A DNA stretch of 64,000 nucleotides from an uncultured Oscillospiraceae bacterium (GTDB taxonomy: Bacteria > Bacillota > Clostridia > Oscillospirales > Ruminococcaceae): contig CABUEI010000006.1 in assembly GCA_902490585.1 (NCBI GenBank), positions 35,893 to 99,892 of the forward strand. The letters are read 5' to 3'. The translations under genes were made by a program, and so were the position numbers. The notes beneath the pieces were generated by a model. The model was not told the origin of the DNA and searched no databases. It was given only the letters and a program-made list of their open reading frames with translations. This document shows positions 17,901 to 27,049 of this stretch, one piece after another. The stretch's first letter is position 1; each line of letters begins with the position of its first letter.

Positions 17901-17929
17901 ATCGTACCATATTAACGTGATTATGTCAA
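17901..17929 (-). promoter_or_regulatory. Sigma-A promoter of sufCB
   Basis: On the minus strand TTGACA, 17-base spacer, TACGAT, ending about 30 bases before the sufC start. A strong match. It is divergent from the promoter of the 18012 gene. Confidence 0.8.
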
Positions 17930-17945
17930 GAGTTGCCGCCCGCTA

Positions 17946-17974
17946 TTGAATTTTTCCCTGCTTTGTGATAAAAT
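17946..17974 (+). promoter_or_regulatory. Promoter of the 18012 gene
   Basis: TTGAAT, 17-base spacer, TAAAAT, about 38 bases before the ATG. Good spacing and moderate match; back to back with the sufCB promoter. Confidence 0.65.
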
Positions 17975-18011
17975 ATTATGAGAATAAGCGGTTACAGAAA
18001 GGGCGGCATAC

Positions 18012-18974
18012 ATGAAAGTTTCTATTATCGACAACAGCCTGTGCGATTCATCGTTTGCACAGGATGTAAAACCCGAGGCAATCAGGGCATATATGGATGC
18101 ACTGCATGAGTTCGGTGTTTCATACGTTGAAATGACTACAGATACCTTTATTATGCTCCCTCCTGCGAGTGATATGTCAAAGGTGATACTTCACATGACT
18201 TCGGTGCGTGATCTGCTTTATATTAATTCCTTTGACTTTGCTTATATAGTCGTTCCGGCTCACCTTACCGACCTTATCCCGAAAATTGAAAGACCGGTTA
18301 TCTCTGAGATCTGCCTGCACGGCTCCGACCCTATGAGAGCTATGGAAATGTTTGAAAAGAATTTCGAGCTTGACAAGGTTTCAATGATTCGTTTTACAGA
18401 TGATTTCAACGAAACACCGCAGGAAATGGCAATGCTGATAAAAGAGTACCGTGACAAGTACTTCCGTCCGATTGATATCTGCCCTACAAACAAGTATACA
18501 AATGCGGTAAACGAAGCTATAGCGGCGGTGATATCAAAGAGCGACAGCATTACCATGCGTTTCGGTAACTATGAAAAATATGCGGAACTCCAGGATTATA
18601 CGATATCGCTTGCAACTCTGTTCGGCGTTGCACCGTCACCGCAGATGGTAATGGCACTGTACAAATGCGGTTGTCTGTACGCCATGATATACGGCAGACG
18701 GGCAAATAGCGCACTTGACGATATAAGAATAAACCAGATTTCACCCCATTATGTTGTAAATATTGATAAACGTAAACCTCTTGTACCGAACGAGCGCACA
18801 ACTCATACTACCTTTGTACGTCCGCCCGAGCAGAAAGAAAGCGAAAACAGAAAACTGCTCTATAAAAAGCTCCGCAGTATGATGCTCGATGCCGTAACAG
18901 CCGAGGAGCTTGAAAAAGAAATAGACGAATTCTGCACTCAGCTTTATAATAAGTACAACAGAAAAAATTTCTGA
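18012..18974 (+). CDS. Degenerate DRE-TIM-like protein, function unknown
   Basis: 320 residues, RBS AAAGGGCGG. The N-terminus (SIIDNSLCDSSF, then the FGVSYVEM segment) looks like the start of HMG-CoA lyase/isopropylmalate synthase TIM barrels, whose motif is DTTLRDG; here the metal- and substrate-binding RD is replaced by CD-SS. The rest (SDSITMRFGNYEKYAELQ, GVAPSPQMVMALYKCG) fits an alpha/beta barrel with a helical C-tail. It is therefore either a catalytically altered member or a different fold with chance resemblance. It stands alone between sufC and murA with its own promoter. Confidence 0.55.
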   Translation: MKVSIIDNSLCDSSFAQDVKPEAIRAYMDALHEFGVSYVEMTTDTFIMLPPASDMSKVILHMTSVRDLLYINSFDFAYIVVPAHLTDLIPKIERPVISEICLHGSDPMRAMEMFEKNFELDKVSMIRFTDDFNETPQEMAMLIKEYRDKYFRPIDICPTNKYTNAVNEAIAAVISKSDSITMRFGNYEKYAELQDYTISLATLFGVAPSPQMVMALYKCGCLYAMIYGRRANSALDDIRINQISPHYVVNIDKRKPLVPNERTTHTTFVRPPEQKESENRKLLYKKLRSMMLDAVTAEELEKEIDEFCTQLYNKYNRKNF

Positions 18975-19104
18975 AAAGGCAAATCCGGCAAATCGCCGAC
19001 AAAGACTATATGTATAAAAATCAACAAAAATCACAGCCTATATAGTGTAATATGACGAAAAATCAGGTACGGTAAAAAAATACTTTTATTTTAACCGCAG
19101 ATAT

Positions 19105-19114
19105 GCTATAATAA
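19105..19114 (+). promoter_or_regulatory. Extended -10 promoter of murA
   Basis: TG-C-TATAAT preceded by a T-rich -35 region (TTTTAT) at 17 bases. It lies about 130 bases before the murA TTG, so the transcript has a long leader in which I see no known riboswitch. Confidence 0.6.
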
Positions 19115-19242
19115 AACTATACTGTGTCGGCATATATCCGAATATCGTTCCGATACACTGTCTTTATGAGATACAGAGCCGTTTACGGCGTTTTATATTT
19201 GATTAAACTCTATATTTTTATCGAATCGAGGAAGTGTGACTT

Positions 19243-20535
19243 TTGGAAAAGTTTATAATAAAAGGCGGCACTCCGCTTAAAGGCGAAGTGCAGATAAGCG
19301 GTGCCAAGAATGCGGCAGTCGCTATTATTCCTGCGGCTATACTTGCGGCAGACAGATGCGTACTTGAAAATGTTCCGTCAATCAGCGATGTTGACGTTGC
19401 GCTTGAGATCCTTTCAAGCATGGGAGCTGAGATAAAAAGGCTCAGCAAGTCGAAGATCGAGGTCGATACATCAAGAATAACAGACGGTACAGTACCGTAC
19501 GAGCTTGCACGTTCGACAAGAGGAAGCAGTTACTTCCTCGGTGCTCTGCTCGGCAGATTCAAAAAGGCAAGCGTACCCCTTCCCGGCGGTTGCGACCTCG
19601 GAAGCAGACCTATAGACCAGCATATCAAGTGCTTTGAAGCACTGGGTGCAAAGGCTGATATAAAGCACGGAATAGTAGACCTTTCGGCAGACAGACTGAT
19701 CGGTACACAGATATATTTTGATAAAGTAACAGTCGGCGGAACAATAAACGCACTTCTCGCCTGTGCACAGGCTGAGGGACTGACGATAATAGAAAATGCG
19801 GCAAAGGAGCCCCATATAGTTGACCTTGCGAATTTCCTCAATTCAATGGGTGCCGATATCATGGGTGCAGGCACTGACGTTATCAAGGTAAAGGGCGTTG
19901 CTAAGCTTCACGGAACGGAATATTCCGTAATACCCGACCAGATCGAAGCCGGTACATTCATGGTAGCGGCGGCGGCAACCTGCGGCGATATAACGCTGAA
20001 GAACGTTATACCGAAACATCTTGAGCCTATCACGGCAAAGCTCCGCAAGATTGGCGTATATGTAGAAATTGAAGACGAAACCGATAATGTAAGAGTTGTC
20101 GGCAGACCTCACTATGAGGGTACGGATATAAAGACTTCGCCTCACCCCGGTTTCCCGACCGATATGCAGCCGCAGATGACAACACTGCTTGCTATGGCAA
20201 ACGGTACGAGCATGGTGACAGAGAGCATATTTGATACACGTTTCAAGTATGTTGACGAACTTCGCAGAATGGGTGCGGATATTACTGTTGACAGCAGGGT
20301 AGCGGTAGTAAGAGGTGTTGACCACCTGACAGGCGCTCCCGTAAAGGCAAGCGATTTAAGAGCAGGTGCGGCACTGATCATCGCAGGACTTGCGGCTCAG
20401 GGTATTACCGAGATTGAAGATATCCACCATATCGAGCGTGGATACGAAAATATGGAGATTAAATTAAGGGAGCTTGGCGCCGATATAGTAAAGCGCTATT
20501 ATCCCGATGACGAAAAGATGAGAAAGGCACTCTGA
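19243..20535 (+). CDS. murA: UDP-N-acetylglucosamine 1-carboxyvinyltransferase MurA
   Basis: 430 residues from a TTG start with GAGGAAGTG upstream. It adds enolpyruvate to UDP-GlcNAc, the first committed step of peptidoglycan synthesis. The Lys-Asn pair is in ISGAKNAAV, and the catalytic Cys is in PLPGGCDLGSRPIDQHIK (about residue 117), the position attacked by fosfomycin. Length and motifs are complete. Its stop overlaps the ATG of the next gene (TGATG), so the two are coupled. Confidence 0.96.
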   Translation: MEKFIIKGGTPLKGEVQISGAKNAAVAIIPAAILAADRCVLENVPSISDVDVALEILSSMGAEIKRLSKSKIEVDTSRITDGTVPYELARSTRGSSYFLGALLGRFKKASVPLPGGCDLGSRPIDQHIKCFEALGAKADIKHGIVDLSADRLIGTQIYFDKVTVGGTINALLACAQAEGLTIIENAAKEPHIVDLANFLNSMGADIMGAGTDVIKVKGVAKLHGTEYSVIPDQIEAGTFMVAAAATCGDITLKNVIPKHLEPITAKLRKIGVYVEIEDETDNVRVVGRPHYEGTDIKTSPHPGFPTDMQPQMTTLLAMANGTSMVTESIFDTRFKYVDELRRMGADITVDSRVAVVRGVDHLTGAPVKASDLRAGAALIIAGLAAQGITEIEDIHHIERGYENMEIKLRELGADIVKRYYPDDEKMRKAL

Positions 20536-21326
20536 TGGCAAAGGTTGTACCTGTCTGCTCTTCAAGCAAGGGCAACAGCGTTTTTGTCGGGGACAGTTCC
20601 TCGGGAGTGTTGATAGACGCAGGGTGCAGTTTCAAGGCGTTGAAAGACGGTCTTGCACTTTGCGGAATACCGTTTGAAGCGGTAAAGGCAGTGCTTGTTA
20701 CCCACGAGCACATAGACCATACAAAAGCACTCGGACAGATAACCAAAAGGACATCGGTTCCGGTTTATGCGTCCTACGGTACGGCAGGAAAGCTTTTTTC
20801 GGACAAGCTTGTTGAACAGTCGGCGGTCATTCATCCGCTGTCGGAAATAAAGAACGTACCTGTAGATATGGACATCGACTTTTTCCATACACCGCATGAT
20901 GCGGCTGAAAGCGTCGGTTATACGCTGAAATTCGGCGAGCACAAGGTTGCGTGCTGTACGGATTTAGGATATGTCACAGATGAGGTAAGAAACAATCTTC
21001 TCGGCTGTGATACGGTTTATATCGAGGCAAATTACGACCCGAAACTGCTGAATATAAATCCGAAATATCCGCCTTATCTTAAAACGAGAATATCGGGCGA
21101 CCACGGTCATCTTTCAAATATGAGTTCCGCAGAGTTCTGCAAAGAGCTTGTCGAAAAGGGAACAAGGCGGCTGATACTCGGTCATTTAAGCCAGGAAAAC
21201 AATTCTCCGAAAATGGCATTCGATACCGTTGAAACAAGACTTAAAAGTTCCGGTATGTCATGCGGAGTTGATTTTACACTTGATGTTGCGCCTGTCGTAA
21301 CACAGGGAAAATACATAATTATCTGA
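20535..21326 (+). CDS. MBL-fold metallohydrolase (YycJ/WalJ-like)
   Basis: 263 residues. N-terminal CSSSKGNSVFVGDSSSGVLID and the metal motif VTHEHIDHTKAL (about residue 55) are those of the YycJ/WalJ family; later metal ligands lie in CTDLGYV, YIEANYD and LGHLSQENN. These are putative nucleases or hydrolases, in some Firmicutes tied to the WalRK regulon and cell-wall/DNA coordination. No walRK is nearby. Overlaps murA by one base. Confidence 0.88.
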   Translation: MAKVVPVCSSSKGNSVFVGDSSSGVLIDAGCSFKALKDGLALCGIPFEAVKAVLVTHEHIDHTKALGQITKRTSVPVYASYGTAGKLFSDKLVEQSAVIHPLSEIKNVPVDMDIDFFHTPHDAAESVGYTLKFGEHKVACCTDLGYVTDEVRNNLLGCDTVYIEANYDPKLLNINPKYPPYLKTRISGDHGHLSNMSSAEFCKELVEKGTRRLILGHLSQENNSPKMAFDTVETRLKSSGMSCGVDFTLDVAPVVTQGKYIII

Positions 21327-21409
21327 TGAATATGCACTGCATTTTCTGCGTGGTGGTAACTTATGCAGTTATGCCGTGCTTTATTTTTTTTATTACGAAA
21401 GGAAAAACT

Positions 21410-23380
21410 ATGGCAGTATATCTTATACTTATGGCGGTGGTGCTTATCCTCGCCTATCCGCTTATCGAGCATAAGCCGAGCGTCGGAAAGAAGCTCTGTT
21501 ATGTTATTGTGACATTCGGAGCGATGTATCTTATAAGCGTTTTCAGATACGGTCTCGGAAACGACTACTATTCGTATATCTATATTTTCAGGAATATAAA
21601 GAATGCGTCGGGACTTGCGATCTTCAACCAGGGATATGAACCCGGATTTACGGTTGTCACAAAGCTTATCTCACTGTTTACGGCTGATGTCAATATCATG
21701 TATGCCGTATATGCACTGATGATACTTGTACCGACCGCTTATGCGATATTCCGCTACAGCGAGAATATATGGATGTCAGCCATGATGTTCATATCGCTGA
21801 CCTTCTTCTATTGCTCACTGAGCTTTATCCGCCAGTCAATAGCATTTGCAATTATTCTTTGCGCTTACAGATTCATGAAAGAGCGTAATCACTTCATGGT
21901 ACTGCTGTTCATCTTCTTTGCGTGCCTGTTCCATAGCACCGTAATCGTGCTGATACCGCTGTATCTGATAGCGGCATTCATAAAGCCCACAAAGATAACC
22001 GTACCGATATATGCTATACTTACCGCACTTGTGTATATTCTTTCATGGCCGATCCTGAGGTTAGCGGTAGTTCTTCTTCCGCAGTACAAGGGTTATCTCA
22101 ACCTCAACTTCATAACACAGGGTTACGACCCTATTTACATGATAGTGCCTACAATAATTGCCGTACTTGCTGTTGTTGCTCATTTTACAGGTTATGGAAA
22201 GGCGTATCCGAAAGAATCTTCGCTGTTCACAAACTTTGCGATTTTCAATTTCATAATATGGTTTATTGCAACTAAACACTTCGTTATCGAGCGTTTCTCG
22301 ATGTATCTTTACATCATGATGATAATGTTCATACCGTCGATTGCAAAATACTACATGAATTGTGCAAAAGTGTACCTTGCAAGAAAGAAAAACCCCGAAG
22401 CTGTTGTAGAATTTGATATGACTGTAGATGAGGTTATACGTTCAAAACATCCCGAAAAATATGCAAAAAAGTCCGTGAAGAAATCGGGTGGCAAGGCTAC
22501 GCAGTCTGTACCCGAAACAGCTGAACCCGAGCTTAGCGAAGCAGAAAAGGAAAAGCAGAGAATTTTAGCCGAAATCATGGCTGAGGACGGCGACGAAACC
22601 GCACAGGAAGCCGTTTCAACCACAGAATCCGAAAACAAGGAAACCGAGAAAAAGAAGAAACATTCATCTATATTCGGCGAGTACTTTGAAGCTGACGAAA
22701 GATACCTCCCGCAGAGCAGAGTGTTCAAAAAGCGTAAGAACGGATTTGTCAATATCGTCACACGTCCCGTAACGATATTCGCAGCATTCCTTACAGTAGT
22801 GGTATGTGCAAACTTGTGGTACAATTACTTCGGCCTTACGGTATCGAAAAAAGGTTTCCATGGAGTAATGCCATACAAGAGCATCGTTCCCCAGTACACC
22901 GAGTTCATGCTTTCGACCGAAAACAAGCAGGATAAGAACAAGAACCTCAGAAGTGAAGAGAACTTCCTCAACTATATGTACAGACTCAAAGAGGGCGAGA
23001 ACTTCACCGCTATCATCTCCGCAAGAGGCGATGTAACAGGCGGATTCAACGACGGCGCATTGTCCGCTGTAAAGGAACTCGGACTTGAGAAACTGCTTAC
23101 CGCAGGCGTAAATGAGCGTTATATAGCGATAATCGAGGGAGGTAAGGTAGTCCGTGAGGAAGTATCAAAGGATAGGATCGACACCGGCGTTATTGATGTA
23201 CTCGGCTATCAGACGCAGATCGTCAGTGCGGCTGACGAGTCGGTAATCAGAATGGGCAGTAAGAATTATTCGCTGAACGAGCGTGGCATGAATATAGTAG
23301 TACTGGACAACACGACAAGAAATATCGTTGATAAGGTACGTTTCAAGACATATTACGTTATGCTGTCGGCAACGAGATAA
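21410..23380 (+). CDS. EpsG-family membrane protein fused to an ILEI/FAM3-like domain
   Basis: 656 residues from ATG 21410 (RBS AAAGGAAA); an earlier in-frame ATG at 21326 overlaps the previous stop and is less likely. The first 320 residues hold about ten membrane segments with EpsG-like features (FRYGLGNDYYSYIYIF, FIRQSIAFAIILCAYR), a family of exopolysaccharide polymerases. A charged linker (about 325-440) leads to one more membrane segment (about 445-465) and an extracytoplasmic domain (about 515-655) ending RGMNIVVLDNTTRNIVDKVR, the pattern of ILEI/PANDER domains (G-N-VVLD-TG-V). The fusion suggests polymer synthesis coupled to a surface carbohydrate-binding domain. It stands alone, without an eps cluster. 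Confidence 0.72.
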   Translation: MAVYLILMAVVLILAYPLIEHKPSVGKKLCYVIVTFGAMYLISVFRYGLGNDYYSYIYIFRNIKNASGLAIFNQGYEPGFTVVTKLISLFTADVNIMYAVYALMILVPTAYAIFRYSENIWMSAMMFISLTFFYCSLSFIRQSIAFAIILCAYRFMKERNHFMVLLFIFFACLFHSTVIVLIPLYLIAAFIKPTKITVPIYAILTALVYILSWPILRLAVVLLPQYKGYLNLNFITQGYDPIYMIVPTIIAVLAVVAHFTGYGKAYPKESSLFTNFAIFNFIIWFIATKHFVIERFSMYLYIMMIMFIPSIAKYYMNCAKVYLARKKNPEAVVEFDMTVDEVIRSKHPEKYAKKSVKKSGGKATQSVPETAEPELSEAEKEKQRILAEIMAEDGDETAQEAVSTTESENKETEKKKKHSSIFGEYFEADERYLPQSRVFKKRKNGFVNIVTRPVTIFAAFLTVVVCANLWYNYFGLTVSKKGFHGVMPYKSIVPQYTEFMLSTENKQDKNKNLRSEENFLNYMYRLKEGENFTAIISARGDVTGGFNDGALSAVKELGLEKLLTAGVNERYIAIIEGGKVVREEVSKDRIDTGVIDVLGYQTQIVSAADESVIRMGSKNYSLNERGMNIVVLDNTTRNIVDKVRFKTYYVMLSATR

Positions 23381-23392
23381 GGCGGTAGTGCT

Positions 23393-24070
23393 ATGAGAAT
23401 GAGAAGAAAAAAATATCTGGACGAACGTCTTGACGCTTGCAGTGACGTAAACCTCGGATGGCTTGTTGACTATGCCGCAGAGCAGAGGGGCGAAACACAG
23501 CAGAGAACGCTCAACGTCCGTGAGATTTTCGGCAACGATAATCCCGTACACCTTGAGGTAGGATGCGGAAAGGGCGGTTTTGCCGTGGAAGCCGCAAAGC
23601 GTAATCCCGATATCAATTTCATTGCGGTCGAAATGGCAAGAAACGTAATAGTCAGCGCAATGGAGCTTGCTATAAAGGAAAATCTCCCTAATCTGAAATT
23701 CCTCATGGGCAAGGCGGAATATCTTGAAAAGTTCTTCCCTGAAAATTCGGTAGAGCGTATTTACCTGAATTTCAGCTGTCCTTATCCCAAGGAAACATAC
23801 AAGAAGCACCGCCTCACTCACCCTGTATTTCTTGAAATATATAAGCACATACTTATACCGAACGGTGAAATACACCAGAAAACCGATAACATGAAACTGT
23901 TCGAGTTCTCAATCGAGAATCTGTCACAGTGTGATTTCAAACTGAAGAATATCAGCCTTGACCTGCATAACAGCGGTTTTGAGGGAAATATCGTGACGGA
24001 ATATGAGAGAAGATTTTCTGAGCAGGGATTTCCGATATATCGTCTTGAAGCAGTAAATTCGTCAAAATAG
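23393..24070 (+). CDS. trmB: tRNA (guanine-N7-)-methyltransferase TrmB
   Basis: 225 residues. SAM-binding motif I HLEVGCGKGGFAVEAA (about residue 55), FIAVEMARNVIVSA, and the family motif YLNFSCPYPKETYKKHRL; the usual NFSDPWPK appears here as NFSCPYPK. It makes m7G46 in tRNA. The next motif FLEIYKHILIPNGEIHQKTD is intact. It lies 12 bases after the EpsG-like gene. Confidence 0.92.
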   Translation: MRMRRKKYLDERLDACSDVNLGWLVDYAAEQRGETQQRTLNVREIFGNDNPVHLEVGCGKGGFAVEAAKRNPDINFIAVEMARNVIVSAMELAIKENLPNLKFLMGKAEYLEKFFPENSVERIYLNFSCPYPKETYKKHRLTHPVFLEIYKHILIPNGEIHQKTDNMKLFEFSIENLSQCDFKLKNISLDLHNSGFEGNIVTEYERRFSEQGFPIYRLEAVNSSK

Positions 24071-24072
24071 GC

Positions 24073-24101
24073 TTTACTTTTCGTAAAAAATGGTATATAC
24101 T
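24073..24101 (+). promoter_or_regulatory. Promoter of the YtxH-like gene
   Basis: TTTACT, 17-base spacer, TATACT, about 40 bases before the start codon. Confidence 0.55.
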
Positions 24102-24141
24102 GAGTATAAGAAATCGGGGTTTCCCGGAAAGGATGTTTAGT

Positions 24142-24576
24142 ATGAATAAGGCAATGATATTTTTCGGTATTGCGGCTGCTGTCGGTACGGGTTATATTTT
24201 AGCTAAGAAATATATAGACAATAATCCTGAGGCTGTAGCGGCTGTAAAGGAGAATTGCAGTGATAAGTTCCACAAGGCTTCCGTTTACTGCACAGGCGCA
24301 GTAAAGACAGGCAGCGAGAAGCTTACAAAGAGCGTCAACAACATTGTGAACGCAGGTAAGGAAAAGAGTGCCGAGCTTATGAAGAAAGCGGCTACTACAG
24401 GCACTGCATTTAAAAACGAGATAAACAATCTCAAGGATATGGTAGTGTCGATAAACAGCGGAGTTGATGTTGACCTTGACGATGACGACAAGGATAACGA
24501 GAGCTTTGCCTTTACCGAGAACGGCACAGAGGAAGAGATTATGGAATCTCCCGAAGAGGGCTCAGAGGCTTTATAA
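24142..24576 (+). CDS. YtxH-like small membrane protein
   Basis: 144 residues from ATG 24142, preferred because GGAAAGGA is then well spaced; ATG 24133 overlaps that RBS. One N-terminal membrane segment (AMIFFGIAAAVGTGYILAKKY), a long amphipathic Lys/Ala/Glu helix like YtxH general-stress proteins, and a very acidic tail (VDVDLDDDDKDNE). Function is unknown; the family is associated with envelope stress. It is a single-gene unit with its own promoter and terminator. Confidence 0.65.
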   Translation: MNKAMIFFGIAAAVGTGYILAKKYIDNNPEAVAAVKENCSDKFHKASVYCTGAVKTGSEKLTKSVNNIVNAGKEKSAELMKKAATTGTAFKNEINNLKDMVVSINSGVDVDLDDDDKDNESFAFTENGTEEEIMESPEEGSEAL

Positions 24577-24601
24577 TAATTAATCAAAGTAACACAAAGG
24601 A

Positions 24602-24638
24602 GTGTCACAGTTGGATATAGCTGTGGCACTTTTTATTT
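24602..24638 (+). terminator. Rho-independent terminator
   Basis: GTGTCACAG pairs with CTGTGGCAC (one G-U) around a 12-base loop, followed by TTTTTATTT. Ends the YtxH-like gene. Confidence 0.85.
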
Positions 24639-24665
24639 AAAATGATTTACAGAAAGTGCAGAACA

Positions 24666-25193
24666 ATGAGTGAAATAACAATAAGAACAGCAACACCGGA
24701 CGATGCAGAAAAACTGCTCGGCATATACAAGTACTATGTTGAAAATACGGCGATAACTTATGAGATTGAAGTACCGACGATTGAAGATTTCAAGGGCAGG
24801 ATAGAAAAAACACTGAAGAAATATCCCTACATAGTGGCAGAGTGTGACGGAAAAATCATCGGTTATGCCTATGCAGGAGTATTCAAGGACAGAGCGGCCT
24901 ATGACCACTCGGTTGAAACGTCAATCTATGTTGATTTGAACGAAAAGCGTCATGGCACGGGTACGCTTTTGTATCACGAGCTTGAAAAAAGACTTGCGGA
25001 AATCGGTATAAAGAACGTGTATGCTTGTATAGCAAGTCCGGAAAAGGATGACGAGTATCTTAATCACGACAGCATAAAGTTCCACGAAAAGCTGGGTTAT
25101 ACGCTTGTCGGAACATTCCACAAGTGTGCGAAGAAATTCGGACGCTATTATGATATGGTGTGGATGGAGAAGATGATAGGCAAGCACAATTAA
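24666..25193 (+). CDS. GNAT N-acetyltransferase, phosphinothricin acetyltransferase type
   Basis: 175 residues from ATG 24666; a start at 24642 would lie in the terminator T-run. The Pat/YncA-type pattern is clear: IRTATPDDAEKLLGIY, DHSVETSIYVDLNEKRHGTG (acetyl-CoA loop as RHGTGTLL), SIKFHEKLGYTLVGTF and a C-terminal W. Relatives acetylate phosphinothricin, methionine sulfone or other small amines. Actual substrate unknown. It is tightly packed between two terminators. Confidence 0.85.
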   Translation: MSEITIRTATPDDAEKLLGIYKYYVENTAITYEIEVPTIEDFKGRIEKTLKKYPYIVAECDGKIIGYAYAGVFKDRAAYDHSVETSIYVDLNEKRHGTGTLLYHELEKRLAEIGIKNVYACIASPEKDDEYLNHDSIKFHEKLGYTLVGTFHKCAKKFGRYYDMVWMEKMIGKHN

Positions 25194-25240
25194 AATTACT
25201 GTTTGTAAATCAGATAGCGAATTTTACAGAGAGAATATAA

Positions 25241-25282
25241 AAAAGAGCCTTGCGGCAATTCATTCACCGCAAGGCTCTTTAC
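25241..25282. terminator. Bidirectional terminator
   Basis: AGAGCCTTGCGG / CCGCAAGGCTCT, a perfect 12-base stem flanked by an A-run on one side and T's on the other, between the convergent acetyltransferase and iscU genes. Works for both strands. Confidence 0.9.
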
Positions 25283-25290
25283 TTATAAGG

Positions 25291-25725
25291 TTATATTCCG
25301 CAACAGCTGTCGCAGTGGTCTTCCTTGATTTCACCAACGAAAGGAGTGGGGTCGATACCCTGTCTTGTGTAGTAGTCGGCAATAGCAGCCTTGATAGCCT
25401 GTTCTGCGAGAACAGAGCAGTGGAGCTTTGCCGGCGGCAGACCGTCAAGCGCTTCTACAACTGCCTTGTTTGTAAGCTTTAAAGCCTCCGATAAGGGCTT
25501 GCCCTTTATCATTTCTGTAGCGATTGAGCTTGTGGCAATTGCCGCACCGCAACCGAAAGTCTTGAACTTTACGTCCTTGATCGTGTTGTCCTCGATCTTG
25601 AGGAACATCTTCATTATATCGCCGCACTTTGCGTTACCTACTTCGCCTATACCGTTTGCGTCTTCGATTTCTCCGACGTTTCTGGGATTAGCGTAATGGT
25701 CCATTACCTTTTCTGAATAAATCAT
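25291..25725 (-). CDS. iscU: Fe-S cluster scaffold protein IscU/NifU N-terminal type
   Basis: 144 residues. Cluster ligands: Cys in GNAKCGDIM, Cys in TFGCGAAIATSS, Cys in LHCSVLAE, with the Asp of CGD. The C-terminus has an extra CDSCCG motif, as in many clostridial IscU proteins. It assembles clusters from sulfur supplied by IscS. The gene follows iscS by 31 bases on the minus strand; no IscR-like regulator, HscAB or ferredoxin is next to them. Confidence 0.93.
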   Translation of the reverse strand: MIYSEKVMDHYANPRNVGEIEDANGIGEVGNAKCGDIMKMFLKIEDNTIKDVKFKTFGCGAAIATSSIATEMIKGKPLSEALKLTNKAVVEALDGLPPAKLHCSVLAEQAIKAAIADYYTRQGIDPTPFVGEIKEDHCDSCCGI

Positions 25726-25756
25726 CAGTAATACTTCCTTTCAAATAAATTTATGC

Positions 25757-26953
25757 TTACTTTATCTTGAATGTTTCGCCCTTGATTATGTGGTCCCAAA
25801 GGGGTGACATACTTCTGAGCTTGTTTACGATAACCGGGAGAACCTCGATCAGCTTATCAACCTCTTCCTCGGTTGTGTACTCTGACATCGAGATACGCAG
25901 TGAGCCGTGAGCTATCTCGTGGGGAAGACCTATGCTCAGCAGAACGTGTGAGGGATCGAGTGAGCCCGATGTGCAGGCTGAACCGCTCGATGCGGCGATG
26001 CCCTGAAGATCGAGCTGGAGCAGTAAGCTTTCGCCCTCAACACCCTCGAATGAGAAGTTGAGGTTGCTCGGCATACGCTTTTCTCTGTCGCCGTTTAAGT
26101 GAACACGGTCGATCTTCATGATTTCATTGTAAATCTTATCGCTGAACTTTTTGAGCTTCTCGTTTTTTGCATCAATGCCGTTTACTGCGTCTGTTATTGC
26201 AACACCCAGACCTACTATTGCAGGAACGTTTTCTGTACCTGCACGTCTGCCTCTTTCCTGTGCACCGCCGTCAATGAACGGGAGAAGACGGTATTTCTTG
26301 TTTACATAAAGAACGCCGCAACCCTTCTGAGCGTGTATCTTATGACCGCTGAGAGAGAGCATATCAATGTTCTGTTCCTTGACGTTGATGTGTACGTTGC
26401 CGATAGCCTGAACTGCGTCTGTGTGGAAGATTACGCCCTTTTCCTTACACAGTGCACCGATTTCGGGAATGGGCTGGATTGTGCCGATTTCGTTGTTTGC
26501 GTACATTATTGTAACGAGAGCGGTATCGGGACGGATAGCGTTTGCAACGTCCTCGACCTTTACTATACCGTTTGAGTAAACGGGGAGGTATGTTACCTCA
26601 AAGCCCTCTTTCTTCAGTGCGTCGAGTGTGTGGAGAACCGCATGGTGCTCAAAGACAGAAGTGATTATATGCTTCTTGCCTTTCTGTGCCATCATCTTGG
26701 CGGTGCTCTTTATAGCCCAGTTGTCGCTCTCACTGCCGCAACTTGTAAAATAAACTTCGTTATCCTCGCAGCCGAGTGCCTGTGCAACCTGGTGTCTTGC
26801 CTTGTTTACGGCTATTGCGGAATTTCTTCCGAGTGTGTAAATTGAGGAGGGATTGCCGTACTCCTCTTTAAGATAGGGCAGCATAGCGTTAAGAACGTTA
26901 TCGCTGACCTTTGTGGTAGCCGCATTATCAAGGTATATCGTTGTTTTCAGCAT
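25757..26953 (-). CDS. iscS: Cysteine desulfurase IscS/NifS
   Basis: 398 residues. N-terminal [14 protein letters not shown]-lysine segment [17 protein letters not shown], and the active-site Cys loop [18 protein letters not shown]. It removes sulfur from cysteine for Fe-S clusters and tRNA thiolation. Usual length. It is the first gene of an iscS-iscU pair with its own promoter. Together with sufCB in this window the cell has two assembly systems. Confidence 0.95.
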   Translation of the reverse strand: MLKTTIYLDNAATTKVSDNVLNAMLPYLKEEYGNPSSIYTLGRNSAIAVNKARHQVAQALGCEDNEVYFTSCGSESDNWAIKSTAKMMAQKGKKHIITSVFEHHAVLHTLDALKKEGFEVTYLPVYSNGIVKVEDVANAIRPDTALVTIMYANNEIGTIQPIPEIGALCKEKGVIFHTDAVQAIGNVHINVKEQNIDMLSLSGHKIHAQKGCGVLYVNKKYRLLPFIDGGAQERGRRAGTENVPAIVGLGVAITDAVNGIDAKNEKLKKFSDKIYNEIMKIDRVHLNGDREKRMPSNLNFSFEGVEGESLLLQLDLQGIAASSGSACTSGSLDPSHVLLSIGLPHEIAHGSLRISMSEYTTEEEVDKLIEVLPVIVNKLRSMSPLWDHIIKGETFKIK

Positions 26954-27030
26954 TTATACTACCTTTCCTTTCTTTTGACTTTATGCTAAATGCCGTTTTA
27001 CCGCATTGTAAAGCGGTGCGATAAACACGA

Positions 27031-27048
27031 CCGATTTAGTCCGATTTA
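27031..27048. repeat. Direct repeat CCGATTTA at the iscS transcription start
   Basis: CCGATTTAGTCCGATTTA: two copies of CCGATTTA spaced by 10, just downstream of the iscS -10 on the minus strand. Position suits a repressor site; the binding protein is unknown. A small hairpin (ACCGC/GCGGT, 27000-27017) lies further downstream in the leader. Confidence 0.3.
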
Positions 27049-27049
27049 T

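Noticed and set aside
23165..23875. Long minus-strand frame opposite trmB and the EpsG-like gene
   Set aside because: No RBS, unnatural composition (Cys/Tyr/Ile-rich), and both plus-strand genes have clear family motifs.
26099..26575. Plus-strand frame opposite iscS
   Set aside because: Cys/Val/Tyr-rich shadow of the well-conserved desulfurase.
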